A DNA stretch of 51,179 nt from Streptococcus suis (lineage in GTDB: Bacteria > Bacillota > Bacilli > Lactobacillales > Streptococcaceae), in assembly GCF_002964575.1 (NCBI RefSeq), contig NZ_POQQ01000058.1, positions 1-51,179 of the forward strand, read 5' to 3'. Within the stretch, counting starts at the first letter, position 1. Every line of letters begins with the position of its first letter. The translations under genes and the position numbers were made by a program. The notes beneath the pieces were generated by a model. The model had not been told where the DNA came from. It saw only the letters and a list, made by a program, of their open reading frames with translations, and ran no database searches. This document shows, one piece after another, positions 35,128-44,988 of this stretch.

Positions 35128-35826
35128 TTAGTGTGAAAAGGTAGCCTTGTTTTTCTCTTCGATACGGCGGCCCCAGCTTGCAACAGGGAAGCACATACAG
35201 AAGTAGAGGAAGGCAGCACCAGCAAAGGCTGGAATGTAGTTGGCATTCATGGCAGACCAAGATTTGGTCATAAACATGATGTCAGCGCCAGAAATGATGG
35301 CAACAGTCGCCGTATTCTTAATCAAGTTCACCACTTGGTTGGTCAATGGTGGCAAGATTGTTGGAATGGCCTGTGGCAAGATGATAATCCGCATGGTTTC
35401 GGCCTGGGTAAAACCTTGTGAAAGTGCGGCTTCGGTTTGACCAGTTGGAACAGCCTCAATCCCTGCACGAATGACCTCTGCGATATAGGCGCCATGGTAA
35501 AGACCTACACAGATGACTGCTGTCCAGTAGATAGACGGCATGATGAGATAGTTAGAAATCAGAGGAAGTCCATAATACACAATCATGAACTGAACCAAGA
35601 GCGGAGTGTTTTGGAAGTATTCCACATAGACACGGGCTAGTACCTTTAAGAGCTTGTTCTTACTGGAAGATAGGCTACCAAAGAGAATGCCTAGTAACAT
35701 GGCTGAGATAAAAGCACCGATAGCAATCGCTAGGGTAAAGAGGAAGCCTTGGAAGAAGAGAGGGAAGTCATTGAAATAACTAACCCAGTTTTCCCAAGCA
35801 TAAGGACTTGTAGTCAAGATAGTCAT
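35128..35826 (-). CDS. polar amino-acid ABC permease, GlnM type (232 aa)
   Basis: Third gene of the operon. Five or six helices, with YVEYFQNTPLLVQFMIVYYGLP, AEVIRAGIEAVPTGQTEAALSQGFTQ (EAA loop) and LIKNTATVAIISGADIMFMTKS. The two permeases are related but not duplicates. ATG at 35826 follows AAAGGGA on the minus strand. Confidence 0.88.
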   Translation of the reverse strand: MTILTTSPYAWENWVSYFNDFPLFFQGFLFTLAIAIGAFISAMLLGILFGSLSSSKNKLLKVLARVYVEYFQNTPLLVQFMIVYYGLPLISNYLIMPSIYWTAVICVGLYHGAYIAEVIRAGIEAVPTGQTEAALSQGFTQAETMRIIILPQAIPTILPPLTNQVVNLIKNTATVAIISGADIMFMTKSWSAMNANYIPAFAGAAFLYFCMCFPVASWGRRIEEKNKATFSH

Positions 35827-35840
35827 AAAGTATTCCCTTT

Positions 35841-36686
35841 CTATTCGTCAGTTTCTGTAACTGGCTTCAAGCCATTGGCATCATAGATAGCCTGTAGACT
35901 ACCATCAGCCTGCCATTTTTCAACGAGAGAGTTTAAGTAGGCATTCAGGTCTTTGTTGGATAATTTAGTGACGATACCATAGTCAGAAGCGGAGAAGCTA
36001 AAATCTAGCAACTTAGACTTGGAACCAATATAGCCAGATAAAATGGATTGGTCTACAGAGAAGGTATCGATACGATGAGCACGAAGCGATACAGAAAGCT
36101 CTGGATAGGAACCCAATTCAGCAAATGAAACGGCGATACCATACTTATCAGCTAAATCAGTAATCAATTTGCGGGTGATAGAACCTTGTGCAACCCCAAC
36201 TGTTTTTCCATCCAAATCGGCAAAGGTTTCAATGCCACTGTCTTTGTTGACCAAGAGCCCAACAGCATCTGTGTAGTAAGGCGTTGTGAAGTTGTAGAGG
36301 AGTTTGCGTTCTTCAGTAATGGTAAAGGTAGCGATGACCATATCCACTTGTCCATTATCCAAGAGAGGACCTCGGGTTTGGGCTGTTACAGGGGTAAATT
36401 CAATAGCTACACCTAATTCATCAGCGATTTTCCGAGCAATCTCGATTTCCATCCCCTCAAATTCACCTGTATCAGGATTTTTAAAGCCAAAGTTAGGAAC
36501 GTCCTGTTTCACTCCGACGCGGAGCACGCCCCTATCAATGATGGCTTGAACCTGATCACTATTGGTGATGGGAGCAGGTGTTTCTGTTTGAACAACAGTT
36601 TGGTTCATGTGGATAAAGAATAGCGTTAAGATGCTGATGATGGCTAGCCTGACGGCTAAAAATAGATTGACTTTTTTATCTGTCAT
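35841..36686 (-). CDS. amino-acid ABC substrate-binding protein without lipobox (281 aa)
   Basis: Family 3 solute-binding protein: VQAIIDRGVLRVGVKQDVPNFGFKNPDTGEFEGMEIEIARKIADELG, then VDMVIATFTITEERKLLYNFTTPYY and KTVGVAQGS. These fit glutamine/glutamate/aspartate-type ligands. The N-terminal segment (about 8-30) is hydrophobic but has no Cys, and the protein contains no Cys at all, so it cannot be a lipoprotein as such proteins usually are in Gram-positives; anchoring by an uncleaved helix is likely. ATG at 36686 has GGAGG 6 bases upstream; the TTG at 36692 is too close to the site. Confidence 0.87.
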   Translation of the reverse strand: MTDKKVNLFLAVRLAIISILTLFFIHMNQTVVQTETPAPITNSDQVQAIIDRGVLRVGVKQDVPNFGFKNPDTGEFEGMEIEIARKIADELGVAIEFTPVTAQTRGPLLDNGQVDMVIATFTITEERKLLYNFTTPYYTDAVGLLVNKDSGIETFADLDGKTVGVAQGSITRKLITDLADKYGIAVSFAELGSYPELSVSLRAHRIDTFSVDQSILSGYIGSKSKLLDFSFSASDYGIVTKLSNKDLNAYLNSLVEKWQADGSLQAIYDANGLKPVTETDE

Positions 36687-36696
36687 AAGCAACCTC

Positions 36697-37458
36697 CTAG
36701 AGTTTTACCTTGTCTGATTCGTGGTTGATAATCTTGCTGAGGAATTGTTTGGCGCGAGGTTCAGTTGGATTGTCGAAGAAGCCATTGACATCGGTTGTGT
36801 CAACCAATACTTCACCTTCAGCCATGAAGATGATACGGTCAGCAACTTCACGGGCAAAGCCCATTTCGTGGGTCACGACAATCATGTTCATCCCGTCACG
36901 TGCCAATTTTTGCATAACAGCCAAGACATCACCGATGGTTTCTGGGTCAAGGGCAGAAGTTGGTTCGTCAAATAGGAGCAATTCTGGGTGCATAGCCAGA
37001 CCGCGGGCGATGGCTACACGTTGTTTCTGTCCGCCAGATAACATGGCTGGGTAGGAATCTTTACGGTCCCAGAGGTTAACGAATTCCAGGTATTTCTGGG
37101 CTGTTTTTTCAGCAGTAGCCTTATCAATTCCCAAAACTTTGATAGGTGCCAAGGTGACATTTTCTAACACAGTCTTGTGTGGATAGAGGTTGAAGTGCTG
37201 GAAGACCATGCCCACTTCCTTGCGTAGGGCTACTAATTCTTTAATAGAAGAACCTGAGACAGTATGTCCATTGACAACAAGTGTTCCTTGGTCAACAGTT
37301 TCAAGTCCATTGATGGTGCGAATGAGGGTTGATTTACCAGATCCAGATGGTCCAAGGAGAACGACAACCTGTCCAGGTTCGAATTCCAAGTTGATATTGC
37401 GAAGGGCGTGGTAGTCGCCATAGTATTTGTTTACATCTTTAAATTCTACTAATGCCAT
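36697..37458 (-). CDS. amino-acid ABC transporter ATPase, GlnQ type (253 aa)
   Basis: First gene of the operon. Walker A GPSGSGKST, Q-loop VFQHFNLYPHKTVLENV, signature LSGGQKQRVAIARGLA, Walker B LLLFDEPTSALDPE, H-loop THEMGFAREVADR: typical of the polar amino-acid importers. ATG at 37458 follows AAAGGAG. Ten bases separate its stop from the binding-protein ATG. Confidence 0.92.
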   Translation of the reverse strand: MALVEFKDVNKYYGDYHALRNINLEFEPGQVVVLLGPSGSGKSTLIRTINGLETVDQGTLVVNGHTVSGSSIKELVALRKEVGMVFQHFNLYPHKTVLENVTLAPIKVLGIDKATAEKTAQKYLEFVNLWDRKDSYPAMLSGGQKQRVAIARGLAMHPELLLFDEPTSALDPETIGDVLAVMQKLARDGMNMIVVTHEMGFAREVADRIIFMAEGEVLVDTTDVNGFFDNPTEPRAKQFLSKIINHESDKVKL

Positions 37459-37491
37459 AGTAATTCTCCTTTTTTGGTGTAAGATATTAGC

Positions 37492-37540
37492 ATGATACCA
37501 CCCTAAACATTAAAAGTCAAGTAAATTCAGACAATTTAAA
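37492..37540 (-). promoter_or_regulatory. transporter-operon promoter with a CodY-box-like sequence
   Basis: On the minus strand TTGACT (37520-37515), 17 bases, TATCAT (37497-37492). Immediately upstream of the -35 lies AATTGTCTGAATTTA, which matches the CodY consensus AATTTTCWGAAAATT at 11 of 15 positions. CodY control of amino-acid importers is common in streptococci; this site is a candidate only. Confidence 0.6.
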
Positions 37541-37651
37541 GAGGTATATGTCAGAAGTTATAACATATCAGTGTTAGCTTGCTCTAGTTATGAATTTTTT
37601 AAGTAAGTTTGATATAATAGAAGAAATAAAGATAAATAAGGTAAGAAATCC

Positions 37652-38356
37652 ATGAGAAAAATTTTGATTGTAGATGATGAGAAACCAATCTCAGATATTA
37701 TAAAATTTAACATGACCCGTGAGGGCTATGAGGTCGTGACGGCTTTTGATGGTCGTGAGGCCTTGGCAGTTTTTGAAGCTGAATTTCCAGATATTGTCAT
37801 TTTGGATTTGATGCTGCCAGAGCTGGATGGTTTGGAAGTGGCCCGGACTATTCGTAAGACCAGCAACGTTCCTATCATCATGTTGTCTGCCAAGGATAGT
37901 GAGTTTGATAAGGTAATCGGACTTGAAATCGGTGCAGATGACTATGTGACCAAACCTTTCTCTAACCGTGAATTACAGGCCCGTGTTAAGGCGTTATTGC
38001 GTAGAAGTGAGTTGTCAGAAACACAGATGTCCGTTGAGAATACTGGCAGTCCAGAGCTAGTGATTGGTGATTTGGTCATTCTTCCAGATGCCTTTGTTGC
38101 GAAGAAGCATGGGAAAGAGTTGGAACTGACCCACCGTGAGTTTGAATTGCTCCATCATTTAGCCAAGCATTTGGGCCAGGTGATGACACGGGAGCATTTG
38201 CTGGAAACGGTTTGGGGCTATGATTATTTTGGAGATGTGCGTACGGTGGACGTGACCATTCGCCGTTTGCGTGAAAAGATTGAAGATACACCGAGCCGAC
38301 CGGAATATATTTTGACCCGTCGTGGTGTAGGATACTTTATCAAGGGAAATGATTAA
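37652..38356 (+). CDS. vicR: response regulator VicR/WalR (234 aa)
   Basis: OmpR-family regulator of cell-wall hydrolase and surface-protein genes, essential in several streptococci. Receiver domain with acidic pocket DDE (8-10), phospho-acceptor Asp52 (ILDLMLP), Thr/Ser79 and Lys101 (TKPFS); winged-helix DNA-binding domain from about 130 ([53 protein letters not shown]). Preceded by TATAAT at 37613-37618 and AAGGTAAG. Its stop overlaps the vicK start by eight bases. Confidence 0.96.
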   Translation: MRKILIVDDEKPISDIIKFNMTREGYEVVTAFDGREALAVFEAEFPDIVILDLMLPELDGLEVARTIRKTSNVPIIMLSAKDSEFDKVIGLEIGADDYVTKPFSNRELQARVKALLRRSELSETQMSVENTGSPELVIGDLVILPDAFVAKKHGKELELTHREFELLHHLAKHLGQVMTREHLLETVWGYDYFGDVRTVDVTIRRLREKIEDTPSRPEYILTRRGVGYFIKGND

Positions 38357-39698
38357 TCAATTACGTTATTTAATTACAACAGTAGAGTTTTGGTTTGTTG
38401 TTATTTTAATCGGTTTCTTGATTGCCTTGACGGTGCTCTTAATTGAAAACCATAGGGATAATAAGCAAATCAAACAACTCAATCAGAGGGTCAAGGCCTT
38501 GATTGAGGGGAATTATGCAGATATTTTGGATATGCGAGGAAGTCCTGAAATTACGGACATGGCCAATTCGCTCAATGATCTTTCGGAAGTTATCCGTCTG
38601 ACCCATGATAGTTTAGAACAGGAAAAAACACGTCTGAGTTCTATCCTTTCCTATATGAGTGATGGTGTGATAGCGACGGATCGGGTTGGGCGGATTATCA
38701 TGATCAATGATATGGCTCAGAAACAGTTGGGGCTGTCTGGTAAGAAACAGGAGCCCTTGCAGATATTAGATGTTTTGGATATTAAGGATCGTTATAGTCT
38801 CCGTGATTTGTTGGCACAAACACCTGAAATTGTCTTGGACCATACCAATGAGAACCAAGAATTCCTGACCCTTCGGGCCAATTTTGCGACTATTCGAAGC
38901 GAGAGTGGCTTGATTTCGGGTCTGGTGGTTGTCTTACATGATATGACCGAACAAGCCAAAGAAGAGCGGGAACGCCGTCTCTTTGTGTCCAATGTTAGCC
39001 ATGAGTTGCGCACGCCTTTGACTTCTGTCAAATCCTACTTAGAAGCCTTGGATGAGGGAGCTTTGACAGAATCGGTTGCTCCAAGTTTTGTCAAGGTATC
39101 GCTGGATGAAACCAACCGTATGATGCGGATGATTACGGACTTGCTCAGTCTGTCTAGGATCGATAACCAGGTTGGTCAAATAGATGTGGAGCTGATTAAC
39201 TTTACAGCCTTTGTAACCTTTATCCTCAACCGTTTTGACCAGATGAAAAATGCGGAATCGGACAAGGTTTATACCATTGTTCGCGATTATCAAATCAGTC
39301 CTATTTGGGTAGAGATTGACACCGATAAGATGACCCAGGTACTAGACAACATCTTAAACAATGCTATCAAGTATTCGCCAGATGGTGGAACTATTACTTT
39401 TAGTATGAAAACGACGGATAGTCAGCTCATTGTCTCCATTTCAGATGAGGGTCTGGGTATTCCAAAGGCTGACCTACCTAAGATTTTTGACCGTTTTTAC
39501 CGTGTGGACAAGGCGCGTTCACGTGCTCAAGGGGGCACTGGTTTAGGTTTGGCTATTGCTAAGGAAATTGTCAAGCAACACAAAGGCTTCATCTGGGCTA
39601 AAAGTGAGTATGAGCATGGCTCAACCTTTACCATTGTTTTGCCATATACTAAAGATATTACAATGGATGAGTGGGATGAGGCTGACGGGGAAGAATAG
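38349..39698 (+). CDS. vicK: sensor histidine kinase VicK/WalK (449 aa)
   Basis: Single N-terminal helix (about 14-32) with no extracellular loop, as in streptococcal VicK and unlike Bacillus WalK, then HAMP (about 33-85), PAS (about 95-200, [22 protein letters not shown]), HisKA with His218 in [13 protein letters not shown], and HATPase ([32 protein letters not shown]). Phosphorylates VicR in response to cell-wall or oxidative cues. Translationally coupled to vicR. Confidence 0.96.
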   Translation: MINQLRYLITTVEFWFVVILIGFLIALTVLLIENHRDNKQIKQLNQRVKALIEGNYADILDMRGSPEITDMANSLNDLSEVIRLTHDSLEQEKTRLSSILSYMSDGVIATDRVGRIIMINDMAQKQLGLSGKKQEPLQILDVLDIKDRYSLRDLLAQTPEIVLDHTNENQEFLTLRANFATIRSESGLISGLVVVLHDMTEQAKEERERRLFVSNVSHELRTPLTSVKSYLEALDEGALTESVAPSFVKVSLDETNRMMRMITDLLSLSRIDNQVGQIDVELINFTAFVTFILNRFDQMKNAESDKVYTIVRDYQISPIWVEIDTDKMTQVLDNILNNAIKYSPDGGTITFSMKTTDSQLIVSISDEGLGIPKADLPKIFDRFYRVDKARSRAQGGTGLGLAIAKEIVKQHKGFIWAKSEYEHGSTFTIVLPYTKDITMDEWDEADGEE

Positions 39699-39704
39699 GA
39701 GAAT

Positions 39705-40508
39705 ATGATCGGAAAAGGTTTTAATTACAGTATTTTAGCTTCTGGTTCCAGCGGAAATTGCTTTTATCTGGAAACGGATAAAAAGAAAATCTTGGTGGAT
39801 GCAGGCTTGTCAGGTAAAAAAATTACCAGTCTTTTGGCTGAAATTGACCGCAAACCAGAAGACATTGATGCCATTCTGGTAACGCATGAACATAGTGATC
39901 ACATCCATGGTATTGGTGTGTTAGCTCGTAAGTATGGAATGGATATTTATGCCAATGAATTGACCTGGCAGGCTATGGAGAGCAAATTGGGTAAGATTGA
40001 TGTGGCGCAAAAACATATCTTCGAATTGGGGGCTATGAAGACTTTTGGTGACCTAGATATTGAGTCATTTGGTGTCAGTCATGATGCGGCCTGTCCTCAA
40101 TTTTATCGTTTTATGAAGGATGATAAATCCTTTGTTATGTTAACGGATACTGGCTATGTCAGCGATCGGATGGCAGGGATTGTAGCCAATGCAGATGCCT
40201 ATTTGATTGAGTCTAATCATGATGTTGAAATCTTGCGTGCGGGCTCTTATTCTTGGAACCTCAAGCAACGGATTTTGTCTGATAAGGGGCACCTTTGTAA
40301 CGAGGATGGTGCAGATGCCATGATTCGCTCGCTGGGAAATCGGACTAAAAAGATTTACCTAGGGCATTTGTCAAAGGAAAACAATATCAAGGAATTGGCC
40401 CACATGACCATGGTCAATCAGTTGGCGCAGGCTGATTTAGGAGTTGGAGTGGATTTCCAGGTCTATGATACCTCGCCAGATACAGCGACACCATTGACCA
40501 AGATTTGA
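39705..40508 (+). CDS. vicX: VicX metallo-hydrolase (267 aa)
   Basis: Metallo-beta-lactamase fold with THEHSDHIHG zinc motif, YSILASGSSGNCFYLET N-terminus, and conserved ESNHD and HLSKENN blocks (YycJ/WalJ family). Member of the vic operon; in other species linked to cell-wall coordination and DNA metabolism, enzymatic substrate unsettled. Six bases after the vicK stop, with GGAGAAT site. Confidence 0.94.
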   Translation: MIGKGFNYSILASGSSGNCFYLETDKKKILVDAGLSGKKITSLLAEIDRKPEDIDAILVTHEHSDHIHGIGVLARKYGMDIYANELTWQAMESKLGKIDVAQKHIFELGAMKTFGDLDIESFGVSHDAACPQFYRFMKDDKSFVMLTDTGYVSDRMAGIVANADAYLIESNHDVEILRAGSYSWNLKQRILSDKGHLCNEDGADAMIRSLGNRTKKIYLGHLSKENNIKELAHMTMVNQLAQADLGVGVDFQVYDTSPDTATPLTKI

Positions 40509-40516
40509 CAAATTCA

Positions 40517-40546
40517 TTGAACTTGTTTAGAATAAATATATAAAAT
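40517..40546 (+). promoter_or_regulatory. possible promoter of the ABC-F leader
   Basis: TTGAAC (40517-40522), 18 bases, TAAAAT (40541-40546) after vicX. Confidence 0.45.
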
Positions 40547-40563
40547 ACGTGAGGTGAAGTTAC

Positions 40564-40575
40564 ATGAATAATTAA
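40564..40575 (+). CDS. three-codon upstream ORF (MNN)
   Basis: ATG-AAT-AAT-TAA preceded by GAGGTGAAG (40551-40559). Very short upstream ORFs occur before antibiotic-inducible genes, where a stalled ribosome changes mRNA folding. It may be such an element or chance. Confidence 0.25.
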   Translation: MNN

Positions 40576-40622
40576 GATGCTTATTAGTCGTTCTTAAAAC
40601 TTGTAGGAGGTTGTATTAACCG

Positions 40623-40727
40623 ATGATACAAGAGATAAGACTGCTCATAAGGGCTTACTATTCGTGTGACTTTTTCCATTGGAAAAGGTCATGTTTTGCA
40701 TGGCTTTTTTCTTGTGTCATTTTTTGA
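40623..40727 (+). CDS. 34-codon leader peptide of the ABC-F attenuator
   Basis: ATG at 40623 has TAGGAGG (40604-40610) about 12 bases upstream. The peptide starts MIQEIRLLIRAYYSCDF and ends WLFSCVIF; it is rich in aromatic residues and Cys and looks non-structural. The reading frame runs through the whole inner hairpin and ends two bases before the 3' arm of the terminator, so the position of a translating ribosome decides which stems can form. This is the architecture of ribosome-mediated attenuation known for msrD, vmlR and vga-type genes. Confidence 0.6.
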   Translation: MIQEIRLLIRAYYSCDFFHWKRSCFAWLFSCVIF

Positions 40728-40745
40728 AGAATAGAAGCCCTTTTT
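40649..40745 (+). terminator. attenuator terminator before the ABC-F gene
   Basis: Outer stem AAGGGCTTACTATTC (40649-40663) with GAATAGAAGCCC (40729-40740) followed by TTTTT (40741-40745). Inside it a second hairpin, TGACTTTTTCC/GGAAAAGGTCA (40667-40691), and a T-rich stretch. The two stems overlap the 34-codon leader ORF. The gene starts 20 bases after the T-run, so this is an attenuator, not the end of vicX. Confidence 0.7.
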
Positions 40746-40764
40746 GTGAAGAAAAGAGGTCTAT

Positions 40765-42144
40765 ATGGAAATGATAAAATGTATTCAATTAGAGAAGGAA
40801 ATTGCAGGGCGTAGATTGTTTACAATCAAGCAGTTGAGCCTTCAAGCTGGTCAAAAGGTTGGTTTGGTTGGAAATAACGGTGTTGGTAAGTCTACTTTTT
40901 TGAAAATCTTATTGGGACTGGATAGGGATTTTGCTGGTCAGATTGAGGTAAAAGCAGACTGGGCCTATGTACCCCAGTTACAGGAAAGGAGCTCGCTTTC
41001 AGGTGGGGAACAGGTTTGGAAGTCTATTCAAGAGGCTTTTGCCCAAAGACCACAGTTGTTAATCATGGATGAACCGACTGCCAATCTGGATCAAGAACAC
41101 CAGGAAAAGCTAATCAAACAAATCAAACGCTATCGAGGTAGTCTACTAGTTGTTAGTCATGATCGCCATTTTCTCAATCAAATAGCCAGTCATATTTGGC
41201 ATTTAGAAGAAGGAAAGGTTCGGGTTTATCTAGGAAATTACGAGGCGTTTGTAGAAAGTCGCCGGGCTAGGCGAGAAGGGCAGCAGGAGGCCTATGAATC
41301 CTATCAGAAAAAAGTTGCCCAACTGAAAAAAGCCCAACATGAACGTCAGGCAAAGGCTCAGAAGATGGAGAGGAGAAAGAAAGGTGTTTCATCGTCTGAG
41401 TGGAAGGTTAATGCTATGATGGGTTCCTATGATAGTCAAGCCAAGTCTATGGCCAAGACTGCCAAGCATTTGGAAAAACGGATAGAGCGTTTGGACAAGG
41501 TTGAACAACCTAGAAAGGAAAGGTGGGTAAAGATGGAAGCGAAAGGTGCCTTGGATACGGGTCTTCACAGTCTCTTTCGCTTGCAGGCTGGTCAGCTCTG
41601 GATTGAGGAAACCTATTTATTTGATTTTCCTCAACTTGGCATGACTTTTGGGGATAAACTAGCTTTGGTTGGGTCAAATGGTTGTGGGAAAACAAGTTTT
41701 GTTCGGAAATTGATTTCAAAAGAATTAGAAGGCTATTACAATCCAAAATTAAAAATTGCCTATTTCTCTCAGGATTTGACCAGTCTCAATGAAGAGGAAA
41801 CAGCCTTTGTGAATGCTAGCTCGACGTCGCTTCAAGATAGGGTAACGGTTCTCAATTTATTAGGCATGTTGGGACTTTCTTATGATAAGGCCCAGCAGAA
41901 GATGGCAAATTTATCTGGTGGTGAACGTGTTCGGCTTTCCTTGGCCAAAGTATTATTGACTGATGCTAATCTCTTGATTTTAGATGAGCCGACAAATTTT
42001 TTAGATCTGACAGCTATTGAAGCTCTGGAAAGATTTTTGACGGAATATCAGGGAAGTGTCTTGGTAATCTCTCATGATCAAGACTTTGTGGACAAGGTCG
42101 CAAGAAGTAAGTGGTGGATAAAGGATGGTAGCTTAATAGACTAG
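40765..42144 (+). CDS. ABC-F ribosome-protection ATPase (459 aa)
   Basis: Two ATPase domains and no membrane helices. Domain 1: GNNGVGKST, LSGGEQVWKSIQEA, LLIMDEPTANLD, SHDRHF. Linker about 165-260 is Lys/Arg/Gln-rich with coiled-coil character (the P-site tRNA interaction motif). Domain 2: GSNGCGKTS, LSGGERVRLSLAKVLL, LLILDEPTNFLDLTA, SHDQDF. The short first domain (only about 40 residues between Walker A and signature) is typical of antibiotic-resistance ABC-F such as Vga/Lsa/Msr and unlike the housekeeping EttA/Uup. It would dislodge drugs acting at the peptidyl-transferase centre (lincosamides, pleuromutilins, streptogramin A) or macrolides. Subtype is uncertain. Confidence 0.85.
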   Translation: MEMIKCIQLEKEIAGRRLFTIKQLSLQAGQKVGLVGNNGVGKSTFLKILLGLDRDFAGQIEVKADWAYVPQLQERSSLSGGEQVWKSIQEAFAQRPQLLIMDEPTANLDQEHQEKLIKQIKRYRGSLLVVSHDRHFLNQIASHIWHLEEGKVRVYLGNYEAFVESRRARREGQQEAYESYQKKVAQLKKAQHERQAKAQKMERRKKGVSSSEWKVNAMMGSYDSQAKSMAKTAKHLEKRIERLDKVEQPRKERWVKMEAKGALDTGLHSLFRLQAGQLWIEETYLFDFPQLGMTFGDKLALVGSNGCGKTSFVRKLISKELEGYYNPKLKIAYFSQDLTSLNEEETAFVNASSTSLQDRVTVLNLLGMLGLSYDKAQQKMANLSGGERVRLSLAKVLLTDANLLILDEPTNFLDLTAIEALERFLTEYQGSVLVISHDQDFVDKVARSKWWIKDGSLID

Positions 42145-42192
42145 AAAAAATTTCTCAAAAGGAAGCTAGGTCTAAAAAATATTTTTTTCCTG

Positions 42193-42201
42193 TGGTATAA
42201 T
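42193..42201 (+). promoter_or_regulatory. extended -10 promoter of pbp2b
   Basis: TGG-TATAAT with TATAAT at 42196-42201, 33 bases before the pbp2b TTG start; no strong -35. Confidence 0.6.
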
Positions 42202-42233
42202 AAGAAGGATATTTCTAGAATGAGGTCGGTGAA

Positions 42234-44303
42234 TTGAAAAAAAGACAGGAACATTTGGTGGAGAATAATGGGAATTTTATTTCCATCCGCTTGAATATTT
42301 TATTTTCTATCGTTATTTTCTTATTTTTGGTCTTGATTTTGCGTTTGGCAGACATGCAGATTGTCAATCATGATTTTTATAGCAATAAGTTATCAACTGC
42401 TAGCCAAAAGATTATCAGCAATGGATCGGTTCGTGGGCAGATTTATGATGCGCAAGGTAAGCCGCTTGTGGAAAATCAGATTCAACAGGTCGTTTCCTTT
42501 ACCCGTTCCAATAAGATGTCAGCCCAGGAAATGAAGGAAGTAGCAAATAAGCTCTTGCAATGGGTCAAGGTGTCTGATGTTTCGGTAACGGAACGGGACA
42601 AGGCAGATTATTATTTGGCAGATACAGAGGTCTATAAGCAGGTTGTAGAGAAGCTGCCAAAAGATAAACTCTATGATTCGGATGGCAATTATCTGGAAGA
42701 AGCAACTATCTATGCCAATGCTGTTGAAAGTTTGTCTGAAGATGTGTTGAATTATTCGGAACAGGAAAATCAGGCCATAGAACTATTTAAGCAAATGAAT
42801 GGTGCTGCTTACTTCGCAACAGTAAACCTGGTAACAGACTCCTTGTCCGCAGAGCAGGTGGCTCATATTGTTGCCAACGAATCTCAACTGCCTGGTATTT
42901 CTACGACCAATAACTGGCAGCGGAATATCCTACCGACCTCCTTGAGTTCGGTTATTGGAACGGTAACAAGTGAACAGGCAGGTTTGCCAGCCGAAGATGC
43001 AGAGTATTATTTGTCTAAAGGCTATTCGCCAAATGACCGAGTGGGAACTGCCTACCTCGAAAAGCAGTATGAAGAAGTCCTACAAGGACAACGTGAGAAA
43101 AAGGAAATCAATCTGGACCGAAATGGTAATGTGGAGAGTATTAAGACCATCCAAGAGGGTCAGCAAGGAAACAATATTAAACTAACCATTGATTTGGCCT
43201 TTCAAGATGGTGTCAATGCGATTCTAAAAAAATATTTTGAGAGTGAGTTGTCAACAGGAAGTGCACTTTATTCAGAAGGTGTTTATGCAGTTGCATTAAA
43301 TCCTTCTACAGGTGCAGTGCTTGCTATGTCAGGATATAGTCACGAAAAAGGCTCAAGTACCATTACCGAAGATGCTCTTGGCACCATCACAAGCGTCTTT
43401 ACACCAGGTTCTATTGTCAAGGGTGCAACTATTTCATCTGGTTGGGAGAATGGCATTATCTCAGGAAATCAGGTATTATTAGATGAACCGATTTATTTTG
43501 CAGGTTCAGCACCAATTACATCTTGGTGGGCCTATGGTAGTTTTAATATTGATGCGACAGAGGCTCTGGAATATTCTTCTAACGTCTACATGGTTAAGAT
43601 TGCTTTGGGACTACTTGGTCAGACCTACTCAGCTAACATGTATTTGAATGATGGCGATACATTGACAAATGCCATGACTAAGCTTCGTTCGACTTTTGCA
43701 GAGTATGGTTTAGGTGCGTCAACAGGAATTGACTTACCACTTGAATCAACAGGTTTCTTACCAGAAGAATATTCCACCGCAAACTTTATTATGAATGCAT
43801 TTGGACAGTTTGATAACTATACACCGATGCAGATGGCTCAATATGTAGCGACAGTAGCAAATAATGGAAAAAGGATTTCTCCTCATCTTGTAGAAGGTAT
43901 CTATGGAAATAATCCCCAAGGTGGATTGGGAGATTTGATTGAAACAGTTTCTGGTAAAGAGATGAATCAAGTCAATATTTCAGCTGATGAAATGGCTCTC
44001 CTTCGTCAAGGATTTTATCAACTTGTAAATGGTGGAGGACGATTTAATACAGGTAGTGCTATCGGTCGTGGTGCGGCCGTGACCATCAGTGCCAAGACTG
44101 GTACTGCCGAAACTTATACTACAACTCCTTCAGGTGAAGTAGTAACTGCAGTAAATACCAACGTTGTTGCCTATGCACCTAGTGATAATCCACAAATCGC
44201 AGTTGCAGTCGTACTTCCAAACTTGACTAACGAAAATTCTACAACAAAAGCAATTACAACAGAAATCATTAATTTATACAATTCACTTTACCCAATGAAC
44301 TAA
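42234..44303 (+). CDS. pbp2b: penicillin-binding protein 2B (689 aa)
   Basis: Class B transpeptidase for peripheral cell-wall growth and a beta-lactam target. Membrane helix about 20-38, dimerisation/pedestal region about 60-300, transpeptidase domain with active-site Ser393 in SIVK, SSN motif (448-450) and KTG (621-623). TTG start codon with GAGGTCGGTGA upstream; the sequence MKKRQEH fits the family. Residues Thr478, Glu511, Glu512 and Ser514 fall where substitutions have been reported in penicillin-non-susceptible S. suis (K479T, D512E, K513E, T515S in a numbering shifted by one). First gene of the pbp2b-recR-ddl cluster. Confidence 0.95.
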   Translation: MKKRQEHLVENNGNFISIRLNILFSIVIFLFLVLILRLADMQIVNHDFYSNKLSTASQKIISNGSVRGQIYDAQGKPLVENQIQQVVSFTRSNKMSAQEMKEVANKLLQWVKVSDVSVTERDKADYYLADTEVYKQVVEKLPKDKLYDSDGNYLEEATIYANAVESLSEDVLNYSEQENQAIELFKQMNGAAYFATVNLVTDSLSAEQVAHIVANESQLPGISTTNNWQRNILPTSLSSVIGTVTSEQAGLPAEDAEYYLSKGYSPNDRVGTAYLEKQYEEVLQGQREKKEINLDRNGNVESIKTIQEGQQGNNIKLTIDLAFQDGVNAILKKYFESELSTGSALYSEGVYAVALNPSTGAVLAMSGYSHEKGSSTITEDALGTITSVFTPGSIVKGATISSGWENGIISGNQVLLDEPIYFAGSAPITSWWAYGSFNIDATEALEYSSNVYMVKIALGLLGQTYSANMYLNDGDTLTNAMTKLRSTFAEYGLGASTGIDLPLESTGFLPEEYSTANFIMNAFGQFDNYTPMQMAQYVATVANNGKRISPHLVEGIYGNNPQGGLGDLIETVSGKEMNQVNISADEMALLRQGFYQLVNGGGRFNTGSAIGRGAAVTISAKTGTAETYTTTPSGEVVTAVNTNVVAYAPSDNPQIAVAVVLPNLTNENSTTKAITTEIINLYNSLYPMN

Positions 44304-44311
44304 GGAGAATT

Positions 44312-44908
44312 ATGCTATATCCTACACCCATTGCCAAGTTGATTGACAGTTACTCCAAATTACCAGGAATCGGTATTAAGACAGCTACGCGGCTGGCCTT
44401 CTATACGATCGGTATGGAAGATGATGTGGTCAATGAATTTGCTAAAAATCTATTGGCTGCTAAGAGGGATTTGACCTATTGTTCGGTTTGTGGCAATCTG
44501 ACAGACCAGGACCCTTGCGGTATTTGTCAAGATAGCAGTCGTGACCAGTCGACTATTTTAATTGTAGAAGACAGTCGAGATGTGACAGCCTTGGAAAATA
44601 TCCAAGAATACCACGGTCTTTACCATGTCTTGCATGGCTTGATTTCCCCGATGAATGGTATTGGACCAGACGATATTAACTTAAAGACCTTGCTAACTCG
44701 TCTGATGGAAAACGAAGTGACAGAAGTCATTGTTGCGACAAATGCAACAGCAGATGGTGAAGCGACATCCATGTACATCTCACGTGTCCTAAAGCCAGCG
44801 GGAATCAAGGTTACTCGCTTGGCACGAGGATTGGCAGTCGGAAGTGACATTGAATACGCAGATGAAGTCACCCTCCTTCGTGCCATTGAGAACAGGACAG
44901 AATTGTAG
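44312..44908 (+). CDS. recR: recombination protein RecR (198 aa)
   Basis: Works with RecO/RecF to load RecA on gapped DNA. Helix-hairpin-helix [16 protein letters not shown] near the N-terminus, zinc finger Cys57/60/69/72, Toprim domain ([26 protein letters not shown]) and C-terminal [23 protein letters not shown]. Starts eight bases after pbp2b with AAGGAG. Confidence 0.96.
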   Translation: MLYPTPIAKLIDSYSKLPGIGIKTATRLAFYTIGMEDDVVNEFAKNLLAAKRDLTYCSVCGNLTDQDPCGICQDSSRDQSTILIVEDSRDVTALENIQEYHGLYHVLHGLISPMNGIGPDDINLKTLLTRLMENEVTEVIVATNATADGEATSMYISRVLKPAGIKVTRLARGLAVGSDIEYADEVTLLRAIENRTEL

Positions 44909-44988
44909 TTTTTATCCATTAGAGAAGGCTTCAAACTCAAAATTATGCTATACTAAGTGTAGATTATCTAATTAGAAGAGGAATGTAT

